NCBI GenBank assembly: GCA_945786965.1
Contig: CALZFZ010000103.1
Span: 1 to 34,798 of the forward strand
Direction of reading: 5' to 3'
DNA: 34,798 nt
Origin: an uncultured Muriicola sp.
GTDB lineage: Bacteria > Bacteroidota > Bacteroidia > Flavobacteriales > Flavobacteriaceae
Under the pieces are notes generated by a model that did no database searches, was not told the DNA's origin, and saw only the letters and a list, made by a program, of their open reading frames with translations. This document shows positions 16,058 to 25,642 of the stretch, one piece after another (the first letter of the stretch is position 1; each line of letters opens with the position of its first letter). The translations under genes were made by a program, and so were the position numbers.

Positions 16058-19000
16058 TGCATTGATTTTTTTAATTGAAATTCTGCCCTCCAACTGTATA
16101 ATACCGGAACTACAAGTAGTGTTATAAGGGCAATGAGCATTCCACCAAAACTGGGGATGGCCATTGGGATCATAATATCGCTTCCCCTTCCTGTAGAAGT
16201 CAGTACGGGCAAGAGTGCCAACAAGGTAGTTGCCGTGGTCATTAAACACGGCCGAATTCGTTTTTCACCTGCCTCTACTACCGAAGACCGAATATCTTTC
16301 AAGGTAGATGGCTTGTTTTTTCGAAACGTCTGTGTTAAATAGGTCGCCATAACAACCCCATCATCAGTAGCAATACCAAATAAGGCAATAAAGCCCACCC
16401 AGACCGCGACACTGAGGTTAATAGTATGCATCTGAAACAGGTTTCTTAAGTTCTCACCAAAGAAATTAAAATTAAGGAACCAGTCTTGTCCATATAACCA
16501 TATCAACAAAAATCCTCCGGCAAACGCAACTGCAATACCAGAAAAAACCATAAAAGAGGTAGCCACTGATCGAAATTGGAAATACAGGATCAGGAAAATA
16601 ATAAACAGTGCCAGCGGTACTACCACAGCCAATGTTTTTTCTGCCCTGAGCTGATTTTCATAAGTACCTGTAAACTGGTAGTTGATACCCTTGGGAACAA
16701 TCAAAGTACCTTCATCTATCTTCTTTTGGATCAAGGCCTGCGCATTTTCAACAACGTTTACTTCAGCATATCCGTCTAGTTTATCAAAAAGAACATAGCC
16801 CACCAGGAAGGTGTCCTCACTTTTGATCATCTGTGGGCCTTTTTCGTAGCGGATCGTTACGAGCTCTCCCAGGGGTATTTGCTTACCCCCGGCAATAGGA
16901 ATGTATATATTTTCAATGTCGGCCGGATTTTCCCGCAGTTCTCTGGGATACCGGACCCGGATTCCATACCGTTCGCGACCTTCAACCGTTTGTGTGAGCA
17001 TCATGCCGCCGACAGCCACCTCCAGAACCTGCTGTACATCTTCGATCAGGATACCGTAGCGTGCCAATTTATCCCGATCAATATCAATAAGCAAATAAGG
17101 TTTCCCAACGATCCGGTCGGCAAAAACCGCTTCTGCTTTTACCCCTTCCGCTTCTTTAAGGATAGATTCGAGCTGCATTCCAAACGCTTCGATCTGATTT
17201 AGATCTTGCCCTTTTACCTTAATCCCCATTGGAGCCCGCATGCCCGTCTGTAGCATCACCAGACGCGTTTCTATGGGTTGCAGTTTTGGGGCAGAAGTAA
17301 CCCCGGGTAAACGGGTTACCCTGGCTATTTCATCCCAGATATCATCAGGAGATTGGATCTGTGGCCTCCAGGTCCTGTAATATTCACCCCGGGAATCGGG
17401 TACCAGGTCTTGCTGTGCTACTTCTGTAAATAATTTGAGATTGCCTTTTGGCAACGGTTCAGGTCTATCCCCCTCATTAGGGTTCCAAACATACTGCCCC
17501 TCTTTCAACAGAAAATAGCCCTCCGAATCTACCTTAAAACGCTGACGGGTACCGGAGTCATCGGTCATATATTCGGGCTTGTACTGGATTATATTTTCAT
17601 ACATAGAAAGAGGCGCCGGGTCCAGGGAAGACTCAGTACGGCCCGCCTTGCCAACCACCGTTGCTATTTCCGGGATGCTCTCTACTGCCATATCCAATTG
17701 CTGCAGTACCCGTTTGTTTTCTTCAACGCCAGCATGTGGCATGGAAGTGGGCATTAACAGAAAAGAACCCTCATTCAAGGCCGGCATAAATTCTTTCCCA
17801 GTATTTTTCATGATAACGAACCCTGCAATTATAAGGGCCATTGGGAGTGATAAAAACAGCATCTTATTGCGTAGCGACCATTGCAGAATTTGAGTGTAGT
17901 ACATCCTAAAAATATAGAACCCACCAAGAACAAAAACGCATATCAGGGCTACAAAAACAAGGTTTAAAAAGATATTTTCTCCAAGTCCGAGAGGCCTCCA
18001 GTAAACTGACAACAAGCCTAAGATAGTAATGACAGAAATACCGATATTTGCTAAATTATACTGCTGATCAGAAATGGTTTGCCTTAGGTTTAAAATTCCT
18101 GCCACTGCAAAGGCCAACAAGGCCAAACCTGTGAAATACCCATAAAAAATAGCCAGGAGCCCAGCGCTTACAAAAATGCCGTGCACTATATATTTCACAA
18201 GGTCCTTTTGTTTCTTTTTCCGGAACAAGTAAGCTGCTAAAGGCGGGATCATAAACAGGGCCACCAAAATGGAAGCCGTCAATGCCATGGTCTTGGTAAA
18301 GGCCAACGGGCGAAATAGTTTGCCTTCTGCCCCGATCATCGTAAATACCGGAATAAAGCTAATGATCGTGGTCATAACCGCGGTAAGAATAGCTCCCGAA
18401 ACCTCAGCTGAGGCATTGTAAACCACAGCATTGATGGGTAGTTTTTTTGTATTCTCATCGATATGCCTAATAATATTTTCAGATAGTATTATGCCTACAT
18501 CGACCATAGTACCAATGGCAATAGCGATACCGGACAAGGCAACGATATTGGCATCCACATTAAAATATTTCATGGCAATAAAGACCATTAACACTGCCAC
18601 GGGTAATAATCCTGAAATAAGGATAGACGCCCTCAAATTAAACACCATCACTATGATGACCAGAACAGTGATCAGGATCTCAAGGGTAAGGGCTTCATTG
18701 AGGGTCCCGAGTGTTTCCTCAATTAATTCTGTCCGGTCATAAAATGGCACCACCGTTAGTTGTGAGGTCCTTCCATCACTTAACTGTTTGGAAGGTAGTC
18801 CTGCTTTTATTTCCTGGATCTTACTTTTGACGTTTTGGATCACTTCCATAGGGTTGGCCCCATAGCGCGATACCACCACTCCGCCAACTACTTCGGCCCC
18901 TTCTTTGTCGAGAATGCCACGCCTTATGGCCGGCCCCATGGCCACATTGGCAACATCCTTGATCCGAATCGCAGTAAAATCGTCTGTGGCAACTACGGCA

Positions 19001-19788
19001 TTTTTAATATCGTTCAAAGATTCGATATAGCCCAGACCACGAACTAAATATTCGGCCTGATTAATTTCAAGGGTTTGAGCGCCAATATCCCGGTTGCTTT
19101 GCTTTACGGCATTGACAACTTGTTGCAGTGAAATTTCATATTGCTTCATCAATTCAGGATCCACATCTATTTGGTATTCCTGTACATGACCCCCAATAGA
19201 TGCCACTTCCGATACCCCACCGGCCGAAGTAAGCGCATATTTGACGTAAAAATCCTGGATACTTCGTAATTCCTGTAAATCCCATCCCCCGGTAACCTGT
19301 CCGTCTTTATCCCGACCTTCCAGGGTATACCAGAATATTTGACCCAGGGCCGTTGCATCAGGACCCAGCGTGGGACTTACCCCATCCGGCAGTAGATTTT
19401 GGGGAAGTGAATTTAATTTTTCCAATATCCTGCTACGGCTCCAGTAAAATTCAATGTCCTCTTCGAAAATCAGGTAAATGCTGGAGAAGCCAAACATGGA
19501 GGTACTTCTTATGGTCTTTACACCCGGGATACCCAAAAGGGCGGTTGTTAAAGGATACGAAACCTGGTCTTCAATATCCTGGGGAGATCTTCCCGGCCAA
19601 TCCGTAAAAACGATTTGTTGATTTTCTCCAATATCCGGAATGGCATCTACGGCGACAGGATCACTGGGCAAGAAGCTTATATCCCAATTGAAAGGCGCAT
19701 TTACAATGCCCCAGCCAATACAAAGCAGCAACAATAAAACAGCTACCAGTTTATTTTCTATCAGGAATTTTATGCTTTTATTTAGCAT
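16054..19788 (-). CDS. cusA: CusA-type heavy-metal RND efflux pump
   Basis: This 1244-residue pump begins with an RND-typical helix and FNWDISFLPSDPVAVDAIPDI, close to the HME family start (Y-P-VDAxPD). Helix 4 carries the HME proton-relay motif DVGIILSENIIRHI. Periplasmic Met residues in FLLMPTSMPHAG and VMLQTGMRAPMG match the Cu/Ag relay of CusA. It is about 200 residues longer than E. coli CusA; the extra length includes a hydrophobic insertion after the first half (roughly residues 525-640, several membrane spans) and an insert in the second porter region. It drives Cu(I)/Ag(I) from periplasm to outside by proton flux, with CusB and CusC encoded beside it. Confidence 0.95.
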   Translation of the reverse strand: MLNKSIKFLIENKLVAVLLLLLCIGWGIVNAPFNWDISFLPSDPVAVDAIPDIGENQQIVFTDWPGRSPQDIEDQVSYPLTTALLGIPGVKTIRSTSMFGFSSIYLIFEEDIEFYWSRSRILEKLNSLPQNLLPDGVSPTLGPDATALGQIFWYTLEGRDKDGQVTGGWDLQELRSIQDFYVKYALTSAGGVSEVASIGGHVQEYQIDVDPELMKQYEISLQQVVNAVKQSNRDIGAQTLEINQAEYLVRGLGYIESLNDIKNAVVATDDFTAIRIKDVANVAMGPAIRRGILDKEGAEVVGGVVVSRYGANPMEVIQNVKSKIQEIKAGLPSKQLSDGRTSQLTVVPFYDRTELIEETLGTLNEALTLEILITVLVIIVMVFNLRASILISGLLPVAVLMVFIAMKYFNVDANIVALSGIAIAIGTMVDVGIILSENIIRHIDENTKKLPINAVVYNASAEVSGAILTAVMTTIISFIPVFTMIGAEGKLFRPLAFTKTMALTASILVALFMIPPLAAYLFRKKKQKDLVKYIVHGIFVSAGLLAIFYGYFTGLALLAFAVAGILNLRQTISDQQYNLANIGISVITILGLLSVYWRPLGLGENIFLNLVFVALICVFVLGGFYIFRMYYTQILQWSLRNKMLFLSLPMALIIAGFVIMKNTGKEFMPALNEGSFLLMPTSMPHAGVEENKRVLQQLDMAVESIPEIATVVGKAGRTESSLDPAPLSMYENIIQYKPEYMTDDSGTRQRFKVDSEGYFLLKEGQYVWNPNEGDRPEPLPKGNLKLFTEVAQQDLVPDSRGEYYRTWRPQIQSPDDIWDEIARVTRLPGVTSAPKLQPIETRLVMLQTGMRAPMGIKVKGQDLNQIEAFGMQLESILKEAEGVKAEAVFADRIVGKPYLLIDIDRDKLARYGILIEDVQQVLEVAVGGMMLTQTVEGRERYGIRVRYPRELRENPADIENIYIPIAGGKQIPLGELVTIRYEKGPQMIKSEDTFLVGYVLFDKLDGYAEVNVVENAQALIQKKIDEGTLIVPKGINYQFTGTYENQLRAEKTLAVVVPLALFIIFLILYFQFRSVATSFMVFSGIAVAFAGGFLLIWLYGQDWFLNFNFFGENLRNLFQMHTINLSVAVWVGFIALFGIATDDGVVMATYLTQTFRKNKPSTLKDIRSSVVEAGEKRIRPCLMTTATTLLALLPVLTSTGRGSDIMIPMAIPSFGGMLIALITLLVVPVLYSWRAEFQLKKSMQ

Positions 19789-19827
19789 GTTATTTGATCA
19801 TTAAACATTAGAAATGGATTACTTGAC

Positions 19828-19843
19828 AACACTAAAAAGTGTT
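19828..19843. promoter_or_regulatory. Palindrome upstream of cusA
   Basis: AACACT-AAAA-AGTGTT is a perfect 6-bp inverted repeat 40-55 bp upstream of the cusA start. It may be an operator for a metal-sensing repressor or an attenuating hairpin. It does not match the CopY or CueR consensus as I know them. Confidence 0.35.
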
Positions 19844-19892
19844 AGGGCCCAATACAGCTATCGCCGTTGAGCTTCATTTCAAATGGATACTA

Positions 19893-20309
19893 TCAAATAA
19901 GAAAGGTCTGGTCCATTAGCTGGACGTCCCGTATGAGCAACGGGGGGGAGTATTCTTTAAAAGGGATGGGCTGTAGATCTGCCTCGTCAAATAAATTCAG
20001 GTATGCAAATGTGTAGGCTATTACGATCGTTTGCTGTTCAAAAGTAAGGGTATCAAAGGTCCCTTGTAAATCGTCCTGACCCGGCACAACAAGTGCTACA
20101 TCAGAACAGCAGTGCATTTCCATATCGTCTTCTGCCATGTCCATCGAAGGCATATCATTTGCCATTGCACATGTATCTGCTTCTTGAAAGAGCTTAAAAT
20201 CTACTAAAGTATCCCCACAAAAATGCATGTCCATGGAAAAGGACATGGTTGAGAACAGCACTAAAAAGGCCATTGAAAGGGATCCTATTTTACGTAGTAT
20301 TTCGCTCAT
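19893..20309 (-). CDS. HYC_CC_PP-family exported protein, leader of the copper operon
   Basis: The 138-residue product has a signal peptide-like N-terminus (residues 8-26) and the three marks that name this family: an HYC-like M-H-F-C-G-D (29-34), C-C-S-D in the middle, and Y-S-P-P-L near the C-terminus. The central segment is rich in Met, His, Cys and Asp (AMANDMPSMDMAEDDMEMHCC), which suggests Cu(I)/Ag(I) binding. Position directly before cusA on the same strand supports a copper role. The family is common in Bacteroidota and, as far as I know, uncharacterised. Confidence 0.82.
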   Translation of the reverse strand: MSEILRKIGSLSMAFLVLFSTMSFSMDMHFCGDTLVDFKLFQEADTCAMANDMPSMDMAEDDMEMHCCSDVALVVPGQDDLQGTFDTLTFEQQTIVIAYTFAYLNLFDEADLQPIPFKEYSPPLLIRDVQLMDQTFLI

Positions 20310-20597
20310 CTGTCTACAAAACTACAAAATAAATCAATTTATTGTTCTGGTTAACAAAAGTTTAGACTTAGCGTACACTATATATTTCAAATATTATCAA
20401 AAGAATGTATTATAAAACGTATCTTAATAAAGATAAGTTTTGGGGCATATGGTATTCCTATAAATCCGATTCATTCTAGACTATTTGAAAAATCTATTAA
20501 GACAACTCTTAGTGCATACCGAATCCAAATTTGGTTTAAAAGTTTTTTTAAAACCTATTCCGGTAAATTATACATTTACAAACTTTAAAATAACAAC
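20310..20597. promoter_or_regulatory. 288-bp divergent intergenic region (copper operon / rimK)
   Basis: AT-rich region between two divergent transcription units, with no gene seen. It contains a near-palindrome at 20415-20440, with TATCTT-AATA-AAGATA at its core and AAAC/GTTT flanks, which could be an operator or a weak hairpin. A perfect TAGTTTTG box lies on the minus strand at 20317-20324, close to the copper-operon start. No TGA-N6-TCA palindrome was found. Confidence 0.4.
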
Positions 20598-21476
20598 ATG
20601 AAAATCGTAATTCTATCTCAAAACCCTAATTTATATTCTACTAAACGACTGGTAGAAGCTGGGGAGGCTAAGGGCCATGACATGCATATTATAGACCACG
20701 GTAAATGCGATCTCATCATTGAAAAGAAAAAACCCGGCCTCATCTACAAAGGCAAAGAAGTGAAGGATGTACATGGCGTTATTCCAAGAATAGGTGCCTC
20801 TATAACTTTCTACGGTACTGCTGTTGTACGGCAATTCGAAATGATGAAAGTGTTTACCGCTGTGGAATCACAGGCCTTGGTCAGATCCAGGGACAAATTA
20901 AGGAGTCTTCAAATACTATCCAGGGCCGGACTCGGTTTGCCCAAAACAGTGTTCAGTAATTATTCCAGAGATGTAGGTGCTATTATTGATAAAGCAGGGG
21001 GTGCCCCAGTTGTCATTAAATTACTGGAAGGTACCCAGGGACTTGGAGTAGTTTTGGCCGATAACAGGAATTCTGCAGAATCTATTCTGGAAGCTTTTAA
21101 TGGCTTACAAGCCCGTGTTATTGTGCAGGAATTTATCAAGGAAGCCAAAGGAGCCGATATACGGGCTTTTGTGGTAGATGGGCAAGTAGTTGGTGCCATG
21201 AAACGACAAGGTAAAGAAGGAGAATTCCGAAGCAACCTGCACCGCGGGGGATCAGCAAATATCATAGAATTGACAGATGAAGAAGAAAATGCCGCCATAA
21301 AAGCAGCCCGGGTTATGGGATTGGGTGTTGCCGGGGTAGATCTGCTACAATCTGCCAGAGGGCCTTTGATCTTAGAAGTAAATTCATCCCCCGGATTAGA
21401 AGGGATAGAATCAGCTACCGGAAAGGATATTGCGGGGCAGATCATTAAATATTTAGAAAGGCATGCCGAAGAGTAG
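20598..21476 (+). CDS. rimK: RimK-type ATP-grasp glutamate ligase
   Basis: This 292-residue enzyme has a RimK preATP-grasp domain (1-95), the central ATP-grasp core with [13 protein letters not shown] and VQEFI, and the C-terminal Mg-binding [13 protein letters not shown] with Glu/Asn ligands, which is the canonical RimK ending. Homologues add glutamate residues to the C-terminus of ribosomal protein S6, but related ligases act on other peptides or small molecules. It overlaps the downstream deacylase gene by 14 bp, so the two act together or are made in fixed ratio. Confidence 0.92.
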   Translation: MKIVILSQNPNLYSTKRLVEAGEAKGHDMHIIDHGKCDLIIEKKKPGLIYKGKEVKDVHGVIPRIGASITFYGTAVVRQFEMMKVFTAVESQALVRSRDKLRSLQILSRAGLGLPKTVFSNYSRDVGAIIDKAGGAPVVIKLLEGTQGLGVVLADNRNSAESILEAFNGLQARVIVQEFIKEAKGADIRAFVVDGQVVGAMKRQGKEGEFRSNLHRGGSANIIELTDEEENAAIKAARVMGLGVAGVDLLQSARGPLILEVNSSPGLEGIESATGKDIAGQIIKYLERHAEE

Positions 21477-22428
21477 CATCATTTTATTGGGTAAAACCAT
21501 TGCCAAAGGCAAGGGGTACCAGTTAAACCTGGACATTGCTAAACTTCATACGCGAACCAGGATACAGGTGCCGATCATCGTGGAGCGTGGCCAAAAAGAT
21601 GGCCCAACGTTATTGATCACAGGCGGTATCCATGGGAATGAAATAAATGGGATCGAGATTGTTCGTCAACTAATTTCCAAAAAATACAACCTCCCGGACC
21701 GGGGAATGGTTATCTGCATTCCCGTAGTTAATGTCTTCGGATTTTTAAACCAGGAACGCCAATTTCCGGACGGCCGCGACCTCAACAGGGTATTTCCGGG
21801 TAGTGCGCGTGGTTCATTGGCCAGCAGGTTTGCCTTCCACATTATCAAAGAGGTAGCCCCAATGGTCGATTATTGCATTGACTATCATACCGGGGGCGAT
21901 AGCCGGTTTAATGTTCCCCATATACGTATCAATAAAGACGATCCTGATAGTCTTGTTCTGGCAAAGGAATTCGGTGCACCTTTCATTATTCAATCGGCAC
22001 GGCGCGATAAGTCGTTCAGGGAAACCATGTATAAGCTAAATAAGAAAGTGTTGCTTTTTGAAGGCAGCAAATCATTGCATATAGATACCCACGTAACCCA
22101 GGCCGGGCTTAGTGGTGCGCTTCGTGTTATGCAGCATTTGGGCATTCGCAATTTCGAAAAGGAACTGGACCAGTTTGAAGATAAACTTCATCAATCAATT
22201 TTGATCAATAATTCAAAATGGGTACGGGCCAAGTATTCGGGGATGTTCCATGCGACCACAATACTAGGAAGCAAGGTAAAAAAGGGTGAGGTGTTGGGCA
22301 GCATTTCGGATCCTTTTGGGTATTTTGAACGAAATATCAAGGCCTCCCATTCAGGGTATGTAATCTGTATCAACGAAGCCCCGATCGTGAATCAGGGAGA
22401 TGCCATATTCCATATTTCTACGGATTGA
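21463..22428 (+). CDS. Succinylglutamate desuccinylase/aspartoacylase-family zinc hydrolase
   Basis: This 321-residue protein belongs to the M14-like AstE/ASPA group. The zinc site is visible as [12 protein letters not shown] (His and Glu) and the later DYHTGG (His). LFEGSKS carries the likely catalytic Glu. The C-terminal 80 residues form a lipoyl-like beta domain ([22 protein letters not shown]), usual for the subgroup next to rimK. It removes an acyl or aminoacyl group from an amine. The 14-bp overlap with rimK suggests it may trim or recycle the RimK product, but the substrate is unknown. Confidence 0.88.
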   Translation: MPKSSIILLGKTIAKGKGYQLNLDIAKLHTRTRIQVPIIVERGQKDGPTLLITGGIHGNEINGIEIVRQLISKKYNLPDRGMVICIPVVNVFGFLNQERQFPDGRDLNRVFPGSARGSLASRFAFHIIKEVAPMVDYCIDYHTGGDSRFNVPHIRINKDDPDSLVLAKEFGAPFIIQSARRDKSFRETMYKLNKKVLLFEGSKSLHIDTHVTQAGLSGALRVMQHLGIRNFEKELDQFEDKLHQSILINNSKWVRAKYSGMFHATTILGSKVKKGEVLGSISDPFGYFERNIKASHSGYVICINEAPIVNQGDAIFHISTD

Positions 22429-22503
22429 TCTTAAAAGTAAGGTACAACCAAAATCAATTCTTCTTCACTCATAAATTACACATTTATTGAAAACAGCTTC
22501 AGC

Positions 22504-23019
22504 TTAGTTCTGCTGAGGGGGAGTACTACGCCTTTGCGGCATCACCAGGCTGTCTGCGGGATACGTATCTTTTAAATAGGCCATCTGGGCCTTGGCCCAA
22601 TCCATTATAATTTTTCTTTGAGCGTCCGAGAGATTTGCTTCACTATGGAGTCCCAGATTAGTATAGGAAGGAAGTGGCATCTCCTTTTTCTCTACCATTT
22701 CAACCACTTCTTCAAACTTATGGTTTTGGATCGCCAAGGGAAGACTGGTGAATTCCGAAAAGTTCAAATGCCTTTTTCCATCTAACACATGATCATTAAG
22801 CCACCAGGCCACCGGTTGCACATTGGCATACCATGGATATTCTGTTTTGTTCGAATGGCAATCATTGCAGGCCACCCTGAAAATTTGGTTAAGCTGTTCG
22901 GGCACTTCATACTTAGTGGAAACCGCATAGGTTAGATCGTTCGAATTGTTTTTTTCGGGACGGAAAAATTGAATGACGATCAATATGACCCCCAATCCGA
23001 TTAAGATTTTTTTCAACAT
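22504..23019 (-). CDS. Haem-binding-domain (Haem_bd) protein, membrane-anchored
   Basis: The 171-residue protein has an uncleaved N-terminal helix (4-18) and a periplasmic domain with one CxxCH haem site, C-N-D-C-H-S (51-56), followed by YPWYANVQPVAWWLNDHV, the pattern of the Haem_bd family. A later MPLPSY segment may give the distal Met ligand. These proteins occur near cytochrome and peroxidase genes in Bacteroidota. The direct partner is unknown. It is convergent with the deacylase gene. Confidence 0.88.
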   Translation of the reverse strand: MLKKILIGLGVILIVIQFFRPEKNNSNDLTYAVSTKYEVPEQLNQIFRVACNDCHSNKTEYPWYANVQPVAWWLNDHVLDGKRHLNFSEFTSLPLAIQNHKFEEVVEMVEKKEMPLPSYTNLGLHSEANLSDAQRKIIMDWAKAQMAYLKDTYPADSLVMPQRRSTPPQQN

Positions 23020-23191
23020 GATATTTCTGAATTACGTGATTAATAAAATATTAAAAAGCCTTTTGCTGTTCATACCGTTGAAATGGTTAGCTGCTATAAA
23101 AGTATTTTAAAAAACATATAAAAGGTCAAATAAGCCTAAAATTCTTTATTGGATTTCGTTTCATATGCTCAAAAGAAATAGGAGACATTCC

Positions 23192-25426
23192 TTATTTAAT
23201 GTATTTAGACGTTGAGGTGTTTACGAATAGAATATTCCCTATTTCATTGTAGCCCTCAAATGCCTGCAAGCCCTGATGGGGGCCAATATTCCCTTCATGA
23301 AACCCGATCAGCGTTAGATCTGCATCTATAGAGTATTCATTGATCAGTTTCTTCCGTTCTATATCCTCTTCAACCTCGATAACACGGATGTTTTTAGCTG
23401 AAATGGGTAAGCGCCCTGTTGATGTAAGCTGAATCAGGTTTTCCTTTTCCTTTGCCAAATGCTCTTTAGGAAAGGAGGCAAAGATCTTGATCTCTCCTTT
23501 TTGCCAGTCCGGATGCCCAAGAATAATATATGAAAGCAAGATCATAAGGCTGGCGTTCTCGAAGTCTTCTTTGCGTATCCAGATATGGATATCCTTGTGA
23601 TACCCAAATCCGCGATCCGAACTGGCCAGAATGCAAAGATCGTACTCAGCGATTTTTAGAATACCGTAATTATCAATGATCTTGGTTAACCATTCGTCTT
23701 CACCTTTTTTGAACTCAAAGAGCATCATATTGTTTGGTTTACCAGAAATCCCAGGTTGTTGCATGGCCTGGATTATAGCAGCCGTGTTGAAGGGTGAAAT
23801 GATGGTCTCAAAAAATATATTTGAATTACTGGCAGCGGCTATTTTAATTAGTTTCTGCAATTTGGCCTCGGCTACAGCCTTTGTTTCTTTTGAGAAGTAT
23901 GCCTTCTCAAAATGAATAAAAGTGCCAAAACCATAGCGATATGAGATCCACTTCATAAGGTCTAGCGCACCATAGCGTTCAAAAGTGTCCTTGGACAAAC
24001 ATAAAATAGCGGGTCTCCAATCTTCATCGGTCTTGGCCTTATCTGCTTTTTGAAGGAATACTTGCATAGTACGGCTAAACTGGTAGATAACACCCTGAAA
24101 AATAGTGGCCATTCCTTTTTTAGTATCACTATTGGCAGAAATATAAAAATAGAGCCCGATCATCAAAAGGATCGCGGCCATGGCATAAGGTGTATTGATC
24201 TTGAACATCAGATATATACACATAATGGCTCCTAACAGGGATAAGTACCATTTCGATTTGAAGGAAGGCCTGTACGAAGGGTCGGCCGCAAAATGTTGCA
24301 AAAAAGAGATGAGACAGAGAGATCCATAAGTAACCATGAAGAACATGGAGATGATCTCTGCTACGGCATTTACATCGCCCAACAGGACAAATATGAAAGC
24401 TATAACACTGGTAAGAATGGTGGCATTTCTGGGTTCGTTGTTCTTCATGGTTCCTTTTGAAACCCAAAAATTGACAAAGCGATTTGGAAAAACCTTATCC
24501 CCTCCTATGGCCTGCAGCGTTCTGGGGGCCACCATAAAAGACCCCAGTGCAGATGAGATGGTGGCAGCTGCCAACCCTATAGGGATAATGGGACCCCAGA
24601 GCGCAATTTTACTCATCACCAACTGATCGTTGACCAGATCGGCAGGATCGGCAGAACTGACAAGTTTATAGGCAATGAAAACATACAAGATCATCCCTGT
24701 CAACGTTGCGGCAATGGTTCCTAATGGAATGGATTTTTTGGGGTCCCTGAGATCGCCAGATAACCCAACGCCTGCGGTCATCCCGGTAAAAGCCGGAAAG
24801 ATGATCGCGAAGACATAAAAGAATCTACTGTCAGAATTTACCCCTTTAAACAACAGGGAGCTATCGAACACCTCAGAATAAGGAGTGCTCCCCAAAAAGA
24901 ATAGTACGAGGGAAATAGCAAGGATAGCTACAACCACATACAGGGCTTTCATACCCATGACCGCACCTTTATTCACCATGAGCCAAATAAGGGCAATAAT
25001 GGCTGGGATGCTAAAGAGGCGATTATCATATAGTTCATATCCAAATTCATGGAGTACCCATGGTTTGATTGCTTCAAAAGCCTCGGCAAATGCAATGACA
25101 TAAAACGCCACACTGATAGCCTGGGACAAATACAGGGCAATCCCGATAGCCGCGCCTATATTTACACCAAAAGACCGGGAGATAATAAAGTATTCGCCCC
25201 CCCCTTCAACTTTCTGGTTGGTGGCGATCTCTGCCAGGGCCATAGCAGTAGGTATGGTCACCATATGTCCTATAATAATGATAAGTAAAGTACCGGCAAA
25301 GCCTACCGACCCAGCAGCATATCCAAAACGCAAAAACATAATGGCACCCAGGATGGTAGACATGGCAGTTAAGAAAACGGGCAGCGTACCGAAATTGGAT
25401 TTTGAGGAAGCAAGCGATTTATCCAT
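23192..25426 (-). CDS. SLC12-like cation-chloride cotransporter / APC superfamily permease
   Basis: The 744 residues divide into a membrane half (about 12-440) with roughly twelve hydrophobic helices and a soluble cytoplasmic half (about 450-744). The first helix has the APC unwound motif (TAMSTILGAIMFLRFGYAAG), and VEGGGEYFIISRSFG is close to the GGxYYxISRxLG of SLC12 carriers. The C-terminal region resembles the regulatory tail of SLC12 proteins and has no USP glycine signature. It probably moves K+ or Na+ with chloride, or an amino acid; the exact ion is inference. It lies alone, 172 bp before the haem-binding gene. Confidence 0.85.
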   Translation of the reverse strand: MDKSLASSKSNFGTLPVFLTAMSTILGAIMFLRFGYAAGSVGFAGTLLIIIIGHMVTIPTAMALAEIATNQKVEGGGEYFIISRSFGVNIGAAIGIALYLSQAISVAFYVIAFAEAFEAIKPWVLHEFGYELYDNRLFSIPAIIALIWLMVNKGAVMGMKALYVVVAILAISLVLFFLGSTPYSEVFDSSLLFKGVNSDSRFFYVFAIIFPAFTGMTAGVGLSGDLRDPKKSIPLGTIAATLTGMILYVFIAYKLVSSADPADLVNDQLVMSKIALWGPIIPIGLAAATISSALGSFMVAPRTLQAIGGDKVFPNRFVNFWVSKGTMKNNEPRNATILTSVIAFIFVLLGDVNAVAEIISMFFMVTYGSLCLISFLQHFAADPSYRPSFKSKWYLSLLGAIMCIYLMFKINTPYAMAAILLMIGLYFYISANSDTKKGMATIFQGVIYQFSRTMQVFLQKADKAKTDEDWRPAILCLSKDTFERYGALDLMKWISYRYGFGTFIHFEKAYFSKETKAVAEAKLQKLIKIAAASNSNIFFETIISPFNTAAIIQAMQQPGISGKPNNMMLFEFKKGEDEWLTKIIDNYGILKIAEYDLCILASSDRGFGYHKDIHIWIRKEDFENASLMILLSYIILGHPDWQKGEIKIFASFPKEHLAKEKENLIQLTSTGRLPISAKNIRVIEVEEDIERKKLINEYSIDADLTLIGFHEGNIGPHQGLQAFEGYNEIGNILFVNTSTSKYIK

Positions 25427-25642
25427 GGCTACCGGTTACTTTTATTGTACGATATCACTGATTAAAGTAAGATAAAATTTGTCAACCTAAAAATAAATAA
25501 AGCTTTAAATAATGTTCAATTTAACCCTATATTAGACGAAAATGATCTTTAATTTATTTGGATGCTTAAAATAATACGGTAAGTTGAATAGGTCCATGAA
25601 TAAGACAATTAAATTTGAATCATAGTTACTAATACGAATTGA

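Noticed and set aside
14837-16249. Longer reading of cusC starting at 16249
   Set aside because: The extra 64 codons lie inside cusA and encode no signal peptide; the ATG at 16057 gives a signal peptide and an ATGA overlap.
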